Of a DNA stretch of 64,000 nucleotides, positions 58,701 through 64,000 are shown piece by piece. Origin of the DNA: Sinosporangium album (GTDB lineage: Bacteria > Actinomycetota > Actinomycetes > Streptosporangiales > Streptosporangiaceae). Every line of letters begins with the position of its first letter. Within the stretch, counting starts at the first letter, position 1. The stretch spans positions 248,001 through 312,000 of the forward strand of contig NZ_FNCN01000001.1 of the NCBI RefSeq assembly GCF_900100605.1. The letters are read 5' to 3'. The notes beneath the pieces were generated by a model. It did no database searches, was not told the DNA's origin, and saw only the letters and a program-made list of their open reading frames with translations. Position numbers and translations under genes: made by a program.

Positions 58701-60167
58701 CCGCTCCTGCTCGGCCCGCAGCGCTGCCAGCGTGGCGGTCTCGGCACGCCGTTCCCGCTCCATCGCCGTCAGCAGCTCGGCGTCCGGGCCGTCCGCGTCG
58801 CCGCCTTCGCGGCGCCCGCGGCCGGCCCCCGGCACGACGGGATCACCGGGATCGCCCTGGGAGGACATGGGGTCTCCCCGATGGCCGTCCGCCACCTTGA
58901 GACCGGCCCGGGGAGGGACGCGGTCGGCGCCTCCGTGGCCGGCACCCCCGTGGGGGAGGGTGCGCTCGGCTTCGGCGAGGAGCAGCGGCCGGGCGCGGGA
59001 GAGGGCGTCGGCGGCGAGGGCGTCGGCTTTCAGGGCGGCCTCGCCGCGCTGGCCGGCGGCTTCGATCAGCGGCGCGACGCGGTCGGCCCGGGCGGCCTCG
59101 TCGAGGGTCTCCACCAGGTCGGCGCGCTCCTCGCCGGCCTCGTCGAGCGCTCGCCGCCGGGCGAGGGCGTCGGCGTGCCGACGTCTCAGCTCGGCCGTCC
59201 GGACCGCCTGCTCCACCTCGCCGCGTACGGCGGAAGCCCGCGTGGCCGCCTCCGCATGGGCCGCCTCCGCCAGCTCCGCGGCCCGGGCCGCCGCGCCCAG
59301 CAGGCGGCCCGCCCACCCCTGCGGGTCGTCCCCGGCCGGCGCAGCCGTGTCCGACACAGTCGCGCCTGGAACGGCAGTGTCCGACCCAGCGGTGTCCGGA
59401 ACACCCGTGCCCGCAACAGCCGTGCCCGCAACACCCGCGCCCGGTGCGGCTTCCGCCGCCGCGCCCTCCGGCGCGGACGGCTCCTCACCCGAAACGAGGT
59501 CGCCCGCGGCCTCGGCGAGGCGTTCGAGGACGAGGTCGACCTCCCTGCGGAGGCGGGTGGCCTCGCGACCGGCCTCGGTGCGGCGCTCGGCCAGCCACTT
59601 CTCGGCGTGGGTATAGGCCTTGACCGAGAACAACCGCTCCAGCAGCGCCCGCCGGTCGCGGCCGGCGGCTCGCAGGAACCTGGAGAACTCGCCCTGCGGC
59701 AGCATGGCCACCTGCTGGAACTGGTCGGCGCTCATGCCGAGCAGGTCGCCGACGAGGTGGCCGGCCTCGTCGTGCCGCGTGGTGAGGCCGCGCCACTCGC
59801 CGTCCGCCAGCTCTTCGACGACGGTCTTGGCCTTCTCCTCCACGGTGCCGGTGCCGCGGAGCTTGGGGCGCTGCCAGGCCGGGGAGCGGGTGAGGCGCAG
59901 GCGGCGGCCTCGGATGGTGGCCTCAAGGCGCACAGCGGGGCCGCGGCCTTCGGGGGCGTGGTCGCAGCGGAGGCTGCGGGCGCTGTCGCGCTGGCCGGGC
60001 ACCGCGCCGTACAGGGCGAAGCAGACAGCGTCGAGGACGGTGGTCTTACCGGCCCCGGTGGGCCCGTGGACGAGGAAGAGGCCGTCGTCGCCCAGGGCGT
60101 CGAAGTCGATCTCCTCGGTGCCGGGGAAGGAGCCGAAGGCGGTGAGCCGGAGCCGGTGGACGCGCAT
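55728..60167 (-). CDS. sbcC: Exonuclease subunit SbcC (SMC-like ATPase)
   Basis: The 1479-residue protein is long for SbcC (about 1050 in E. coli). It has Walker A GPTGAGKT (35-42), Q loop MLPQGEFSRFLRA, two very long coiled-coil arms separated by the zinc hook CAVCGSPEH (Cys794 and Cys797), and a C-terminal head with TLSGGEAFMTSLALALG and Walker B FVDEGFGSLDEDTL. Low-complexity inserts (for example AGTGVPDTAGSDTAV) enlarge the arms. With SbcD it cleaves hairpins and DNA ends. The ATG overlaps the sbcD stop by one nucleotide. Confidence 0.95.
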   Translation of the reverse strand: MRVHRLRLTAFGSFPGTEEIDFDALGDDGLFLVHGPTGAGKTTVLDAVCFALYGAVPGQRDSARSLRCDHAPEGRGPAVRLEATIRGRRLRLTRSPAWQRPKLRGTGTVEEKAKTVVEELADGEWRGLTTRHDEAGHLVGDLLGMSADQFQQVAMLPQGEFSRFLRAAGRDRRALLERLFSVKAYTHAEKWLAERRTEAGREATRLRREVDLVLERLAEAAGDLVSGEEPSAPEGAAAEAAPGAGVAGTAVAGTGVPDTAGSDTAVPGATVSDTAAPAGDDPQGWAGRLLGAAARAAELAEAAHAEAATRASAVRGEVEQAVRTAELRRRHADALARRRALDEAGEERADLVETLDEAARADRVAPLIEAAGQRGEAALKADALAADALSRARPLLLAEAERTLPHGGAGHGGADRVPPRAGLKVADGHRGDPMSSQGDPGDPVVPGAGRGRREGGDADGPDAELLTAMERERRAETATLAALRAEQERLGQVRADLDDVNRRIADLEDADRRTAAEAALLPGRVEAGRARLEAARRAAVRLPTARSIRADVVARLDALAHRDRLAADLAAASGRAEECVTALPARVFEEEAQALPLPPGAGEGTSSHAGPPPAVDGPEPDEGASPVPAEAGGAAGRAGVSADRLAGWERACREEGAVLDGLRADEERLREVAGRLADAEEALAGLSEREAGLAARRGELPELADAARAELAGARERAAQVPAAASERDAASEVLRAARSRDRLGGEVGAAAEALRDAVDAAQGLRERLLDVRQARIDGMAAELARELAPGEPCAVCGSPEHPAPAQAGEAGAPSAEDEAQVQALYDTAVEERREAERAHAVLRGDLDRETAAAGDRSVEEAAEAVREIEARLAALTADADREETLAAEARRLDRELDDLRDRAHELDLALAEQRAQHGELLDERTRLTARLDAARGDDADLDTRRARLAAEADLFAVARSALLDVAELSVRHSGAVGSLTAGRVAASVVAEAVGWGVDAVADSAGVPASVTAALTGGVDTAARSDEAVGETALPGGNDDRSGSGRTGSADVPGRWGFVAGEVTGETLGMVEWALGVIADRAALEDEGQAEVESLAGEAEALHGRAGEIAVELAQCRTRRAELAAAGERLAATLDGARGDDATLDARVERLSVEADLLQEAGERLGAARTAAAERDAARERALLAALEHGFADMLAVTESVRTAGELREMSERLRAFDAEHAAVTRILDDPELQAAADVPEPDLPTLAAGRDEADRAATGLATALDRAVRRRERLAALNAELQAALDLWRPADDHHRLAERMAALALGTSADNRWRMSLSSYVLGERLSQVVAAANLRLDPMSEGRYLLRHDLAWTAGTRSGGGLGLRVVDAWTGVDRDPATLSGGEAFMTSLALALGLADVVTDEAGGADIGTLFVDEGFGSLDEDTLDRVLDILDSLRVRGRVVGVVSHVAELRTRIPSRLVINKTATGSTARVYTP

Positions 60168-61324
60168 CAGCCGGTGACCTCCTGGAGGCGGAACTGCCGG
60201 AGCGCCTCGTCCAGGAGCCGGGTCTCGGCGTCGTCGGCGGGTTCGCCGCGCACCTCGCGGACGAAGTCGCGGGCGATGTCGAGCTCGGCGCGCCCCGCGG
60301 TGCGGGGGGCGCGGGCGGGCGCCTGCCGCGCCCCGTCGGATTCGAACGCGAGGGACAGCGTGTGGGGGAAGCGCTGCCGCAGCCGCTCCATCGCGGCGCG
60401 CGGTCGGACCGGGTCGGTGATCACGACGTGGAGCCAGTGCTCCTCATAGGGGGTGTGCCGGGCGCCGGTGAGCAGTTCGTCGAGGGTGCCCTCGCGCACC
60501 GAGACGGGCCGCGGCACGGGCGCGGGCACGAACTCCGCGCGGACGGGGCCGGAGCCGGAAGCGGAGCCGGGACCGGAGCCGGGCTCGCCAAGGTCGATCA
60601 GCCACGTGCCCTTGACCTGACCCGCCTCGGAGAACGAGTAGGCCAGCGGGGAGCCGGAGTAGCGCACGGTCTCGCTGACGCACTGGCGGCCGTGCAGGTG
60701 GCCGAGCGCCACGTAGTCGGTTCCCGCGAACACCTCGGCGGGCACATGGGCGACTCCCCCGACGCTGATGTCGCGCTCGCTGTCGCTGGCGACCCCGCCG
60801 GTGACGAAGGCGTGGGCGAGGACCACGGAGGGGCCGGGCCGGGCGGCGAGGTCGGCGCGGACGAGCGACATGGCGTGGCCGAGGGCGGCGGCGTGGCTGC
60901 GCTCGGCGAGCCCGTAGGGCTCTTTCACGAGATCGGGCTCCAGGTAGGGGATGGCGTAGAAGGCGACCCCCTTCACCGTCACGGGCTCGCCGACTCTGGC
61001 CGGGTCGGTGCGCAGGTGGACGCCTGCCCGGTCGACGAGGCCCGCCAGGAACCCGAGCCTGAGCGCGGAGTCGTGGTTGCCGCTGATCACGACGGTGGCG
61101 ACGCCTTCGGCGGACAGGCGCTGCAGGGCCTCGTGGCAGAGCCGGACGGCGTCGACAGGGGGCAGGGCGCGGTCGTAGACGTCGCCGGAGACCACGACGG
61201 CGTCGACGCTCTGGCCGCGGACGGTGTCGATCAGGTGGTCGACGAACACCCCCTGCGCGGACAGCAGGCTCTCCTTGTGGAAGGACCGGCCGAGGTGCCA
61301 GTCGGACGTGTGCAGCACGCGCAT
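60167..61324 (-). CDS. sbcD: Exonuclease subunit SbcD (Mre11-like nuclease)
   Basis: The 385-residue metallophosphoesterase has MRVLHTSDWHLGRSFHKESL with Asp8 and His10, VVVSGDVYDRA, VVISGNHDSALRLGFL, VVLAHAFVTGG and YVALGHLHGRQC, all Mre11-type metal ligands. It works with SbcC as a dsDNA end nuclease in repair. ATG 61324. The stop shares one base with the sbcC start. A Pro/Gly/Ser-rich stretch of about 20 residues (GSGPGSASGSGPV) is an insertion near residue 250. Confidence 0.95.
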   Translation of the reverse strand: MRVLHTSDWHLGRSFHKESLLSAQGVFVDHLIDTVRGQSVDAVVVSGDVYDRALPPVDAVRLCHEALQRLSAEGVATVVISGNHDSALRLGFLAGLVDRAGVHLRTDPARVGEPVTVKGVAFYAIPYLEPDLVKEPYGLAERSHAAALGHAMSLVRADLAARPGPSVVLAHAFVTGGVASDSERDISVGGVAHVPAEVFAGTDYVALGHLHGRQCVSETVRYSGSPLAYSFSEAGQVKGTWLIDLGEPGSGPGSASGSGPVRAEFVPAPVPRPVSVREGTLDELLTGARHTPYEEHWLHVVITDPVRPRAAMERLRQRFPHTLSLAFESDGARQAPARAPRTAGRAELDIARDFVREVRGEPADDAETRLLDEALRQFRLQEVTG

Positions 61325-61402
61325 GTCGCATGAAGCTAACAGGTCTCACCGACAATCGCGGCCCCATCGGCCACAGGGGTATGCGGGCCCGCGGCGGGTA
61401 GT

Positions 61403-62992
61403 GTGGAAGATCGGGGGGCACACCCTCCGTACCGGGTCGGTGTGCGCCCTCTGTGCGGAGGTGGAAGGGCGACGTTCGGAGAGCGTTTCGGCCGGTGGAC
61501 GGGCCGAGGAAGACTGAGCGTGGCCGCCGGGATGGTGCTGGTGGCCCTTGCGACGGTGGGCTATGTGCTTCCGCCGAGATTCGATCCGCCTCCGTTGGCC
61601 GCGGGGCAGACCGTCGGGCCGATTCCCGCGCAGACGGCGGCGGAGCTGCGTCCGGTCTCCGCGACGGAGCCGATCTCCGTGCAACATCTCTCCGTCCCGC
61701 TGAAGGGCGGAGAGATCGTGGAGGCCACGATCCGGGCGCCGCTGGCGTCGGGGCGTCATCCGGCGCTGGTGTTCGTGCAGGGCTCGGGGACGGGCGCGCG
61801 ATCCGATTTCAACGAGCAGGCCGAGTGGCTCGCCCATGCGGGCGTCATCACCCTCGTCTACGACAAACGGACCGAAGGCTACAGCTTCCGCCACCGCGAC
61901 TTCGGGCTCCTCGCCGACGACGCGCTGCGCATGATCAGGACGCTGCGGCAGCGGGCCGACGTCGACCCGGCGCGGACGGGGCTGTGGGGCGTGAGCGAGG
62001 GCACCTGGGTGACCCCCCTCACGGCGGACGCGGGCCGCTCGGACGTGTCGTTCATGGTGATGGTGTCGGCGCCGAACGTGTCGCCGATGCGCCAGGTGGC
62101 GTGGGCGCTCAACGAGCAGCTCCAGCGTCTCTACGCGCCGATCGGGGTGCGTGACCTGCTCACCCGAGCGATGGGGGCGGTCGGTTTCGACTTCCTGCGC
62201 TACAACGCGGCGCCCGCCCTCACGCGGATCAAGCAGCCGGTCCTGGCCCTGTACGGCACCGCCGACCCCTCCATTCCCTTCGTCGAGAGCGCGCGCAACC
62301 TTGAGGCGGGGCTGAAGGAGGCGGGGAACGACCAGTACACGATCCGCTTCCTCGACAAGGCCGACCACGCGATGCGCATCCGCGGCGGCCCGTTCGCCTC
62401 GAACTACATGCCGACGCTGGTCAACTGGGTGAAGGGCCTGCCCGGTACGGCGAAGCCGTCCGAGCACATGGCCGGGACGCCGGCGGTGCAGCGGCTGGAG
62501 GCCTCCGACGTGCCCGCGGCGCCCTGGTATGCCCGCGGTGCCGTACTGAGCCTGACGCTGGGCCTGGCCGTCGTCGGCTATGTGGCGGCGCCCGTGGCCG
62601 AGATGCTGGTGCGGCTGCGGCGCGGCACGGACCGGGTGGCGACGGGCGCGGTGGTGTGGCCGCCCATACGCCGGCGGCTGCGCCGCATGGCGTGGACGGG
62701 TGCGGGGCTGCTGGCGTCGGTGATGGCGTTCATCACGCTGCTGGTGCTGTTCTCCGTCAACCAGGCGGGGGCGTGGCCGGCGGTCCTGTCGGGGTGGCTC
62801 GTCATCCGGGTGCTGGCGCTGCTGATGCTCGTGCAGGAGGTCACGGCGGTCTCGGCCGTCGTGACGGGGCTGCGCGAGGGGTGGCGGCCGACGCGCTGGC
62901 AGAAGATCGCCGTCTCCAGTGTCCTCGGCAGCACGGGGCTGCTGCTGGTGGCCGCCGGGTATTACGGGCTGTTCGCGTTCCCCTGGTGGTGA
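61403..62992 (+). CDS. Membrane alpha/beta hydrolase with C-terminal membrane segments
   Basis: The 529-residue protein starts with a membrane anchor (VAAGMVLVALATVGYVLPP near 40-58). The hydrolase domain follows, with nucleophile motif GVSEGTW (Ser near 197), Asp in YGTADPSIPF and His in DKADHAMRI. After about residue 380 come four membrane segments (LSLTLGLAVVGYVAAPVAEM, LLASVMAFITLLVLFSV). The substrate is unknown; it is probably exported to the membrane surface. The start is uncertain: GTG 61403 gives Arg residues before the anchor, while GTG 61520 has GAGGAAG upstream. Confidence 0.8.
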   Translation: MEDRGAHPPYRVGVRPLCGGGRATFGERFGRWTGRGRLSVAAGMVLVALATVGYVLPPRFDPPPLAAGQTVGPIPAQTAAELRPVSATEPISVQHLSVPLKGGEIVEATIRAPLASGRHPALVFVQGSGTGARSDFNEQAEWLAHAGVITLVYDKRTEGYSFRHRDFGLLADDALRMIRTLRQRADVDPARTGLWGVSEGTWVTPLTADAGRSDVSFMVMVSAPNVSPMRQVAWALNEQLQRLYAPIGVRDLLTRAMGAVGFDFLRYNAAPALTRIKQPVLALYGTADPSIPFVESARNLEAGLKEAGNDQYTIRFLDKADHAMRIRGGPFASNYMPTLVNWVKGLPGTAKPSEHMAGTPAVQRLEASDVPAAPWYARGAVLSLTLGLAVVGYVAAPVAEMLVRLRRGTDRVATGAVVWPPIRRRLRRMAWTGAGLLASVMAFITLLVLFSVNQAGAWPAVLSGWLVIRVLALLMLVQEVTAVSAVVTGLREGWRPTRWQKIAVSSVLGSTGLLLVAAGYYGLFAFPWW

Positions 62993-64000
62993 TCGGGCAT
63001 GGCCGACCACACGTCCTCGACGTGCTCGGTGCGCCGCTTCGCGCCGGGCACGCGGTGCCCCGGCGCGGCGAAAAGGGCCATCCACCGGCTCATCTCCGCG
63101 AAGACCCGCCCGCGCACCGGTTCGGGGGAGAGCACGAGGTCGTGCACTCCCCCGATCACACGTACGCAGGTGACGTGCGGCCCGATCCCGGTGGACCAGA
63201 GCGCGATGTGCTCGGGGTCGAGCACGAGGTCGGCCCCATGCGCCTGGGGTGTGAACACGGCGGTGCGCAGCCCCTTGGCCGCGCACATCACCAGCACCGG
63301 CACGTCCACCGCGAGGCCTGCGTGGAGCCGGCGCTGGGCACGGCGGATCGCGGCGAGCCACACCGCGTGCACGGGGAATCCGCGGAGCGGCTTCCAGGCG
63401 AGGTCGTAGTCCCATTCGCCGTGGTGGTCGCGGTGCAGGCTCACGCCGTACGCGCTGGGGAGCCCGATGGGGAGTACGGCGGAGGCCGGCGCGGCGGCGA
63501 GGGCCCCGGCGAGCACGTCGACGGCGGCACGGACCGGGAGGGGCACGTTGAGGTCGAGGAACGGGCTGTTGAGGATGAGCGCCTGGAGCAGCCCGCGACC
63601 GCGTACCCGGTCGGCCCACAGGGTGGTGACGAGGCCGCCGGTCGAGTGGCCGTTGACGATCAGGTGGTCGTTGCCGTCGGTCTCGCGGATGAGGCGCACG
63701 GCCGCGTCGATCTCGGGGAAGTAGTCGGTGACGCTGCGGATCAGGCCCCTGCTCTGGTGAGGTAGTAAAGATCGGCCATATTTCCGCAGGTCGAGTGCGT
63801 AGAAGTCGATACCCCGGGCGGTGTAGAAGTCGGCCAGGTGCCGCTGGAAGAAGTAGTCGCTGAAGCCGTGCACGTAGAGGACCGCGCGGCGGGACGCGTC
63901 GGCCGCGCGCCGCCGCACCAGCGTGGCCACGACCGGCCCCTCCTCGTCGTCGGGCATGGGCAGCGTGATCGCTTCATATCCGGGACCGAGTATGTCCTCT
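62962..64000 (-). CDS. Alpha/beta hydrolase, serine aminopeptidase/lysophospholipase-like (5' end outside window)
   Basis: The hydrolase fold shows VLYVHGFSDYFFQRHLADFY, FYALDLRKYGRSL, the nucleophile elbow NGHSTGG and His in GGVHDLVLS, the monoacylglycerol-lipase-like pattern. The frame stays open upstream of the ATG at 63957 through 64000 (ILGPGYEAITLP), with family-like sequence, so the true start lies beyond the window. The 3' end overlaps the convergent hydrolase gene by 31 nt. Its neighbour may have been acquired together with it, but that is only a guess. Confidence 0.85.
   Translation of the reverse strand, partial: EDILGPGYEAITLPMPDDEEGPVVATLVRRRAADASRRAVLYVHGFSDYFFQRHLADFYTARGIDFYALDLRKYGRSLLPHQSRGLIRSVTDYFPEIDAAVRLIRETDGNDHLIVNGHSTGGLVTTLWADRVRGRGLLQALILNSPFLDLNVPLPVRAAVDVLAGALAAAPASAVLPIGLPSAYGVSLHRDHHGEWDYDLAWKPLRGFPVHAVWLAAIRRAQRRLHAGLAVDVPVLVMCAAKGLRTAVFTPQAHGADLVLDPEHIALWSTGIGPHVTCVRVIGGVHDLVLSPEPVRGRVFAEMSRWMALFAAPGHRVPGAKRRTEHVEDVWSAMPDHHQGNANSP

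Overview
The window comes from a high-GC actinomycete. DUF5753-type XRE regulators with small partner genes, a DUF397 protein, FtsX-like debris, a leucine-degradation operon under a TetR regulator and an FxLD-type lanthipeptide locus together suggest the order Streptosporangiales. That placement is an inference from gene content only. Both ends cut genes: a secreted M6 peptidase at the left and an alpha/beta hydrolase at the right.

Layout. 1-4.6 kb: M6 peptidase, GlcD-like FAD oxidase and a membrane Ser/Thr kinase. 4.8-9.4 kb: an accessory stretch with a coupled three-gene operon (unknown protein, degenerate ATP-binding protein, tandem GntR helix-turn-helix protein), a divergent XRE/TPR regulator, a broken FtsX-like permease and an enoyl-CoA hydratase. 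9.2-13.5 kb: a divergent NmrA/TetR pair between two imperfect direct repeats, then an XRE/DUF5753 regulator with two small partners, then a second TetR gene. 13.6-21.4 kb: a compact class I lanthipeptide cluster (regulator, isoaspartyl-type methyltransferase, 41-residue precursor, LanB, LanC, thiopeptide-type protein). It sits between the C-terminal and N-terminal remnants of one phytoene-desaturase-like oxidoreductase gene, next to an IS200/IS605-type relic.

21.7-28.4 kb: pseudouridine catabolism (psuG, psuK-like), a large protein with a sigma-4-like segment, a GNAT acetyltransferase, and a regulatory module of RsbW-like ATPase, small Cys protein, XRE/DUF5753 and DUF397. 28.5-35.1 kb: a leucine/isovalerate-type operon (carboxyltransferase, biotin carboxylase, HMG-CoA lyase, acyl-CoA dehydrogenase) divergent from its TetR regulator, with two operator-like palindromes between them. 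35.2-45.5 kb: Uma2 nuclease-like protein, laccase-domain protein, PadR-ABC exporter operon, secreted repeat protein, a fused alpha/beta 2-oxoacid dehydrogenase E1, an imine-reductase-like enzyme with a divergent HxlR regulator, and an M50 peptidase. 45.5-51.3 kb: an SMC-type operon (kleisin-like, winged-helix-like, SMC ATPase) with no adjacent nuclease. 51.4-64 kb: ThrE exporter, isochorismatase, WXG-like protein, VKOR/DsbA pair, SbcCD and two hydrolases.

The two most notable systems are the lanthipeptide cluster, where the precursor is overlooked easily and the insertion has broken a host gene, and the nuclease-less SMC operon, whose kleisin-to-SMC chain contains a chimeric mini-ORF made by tandem duplication. 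All family names rest on motifs read by eye; no database search was run.
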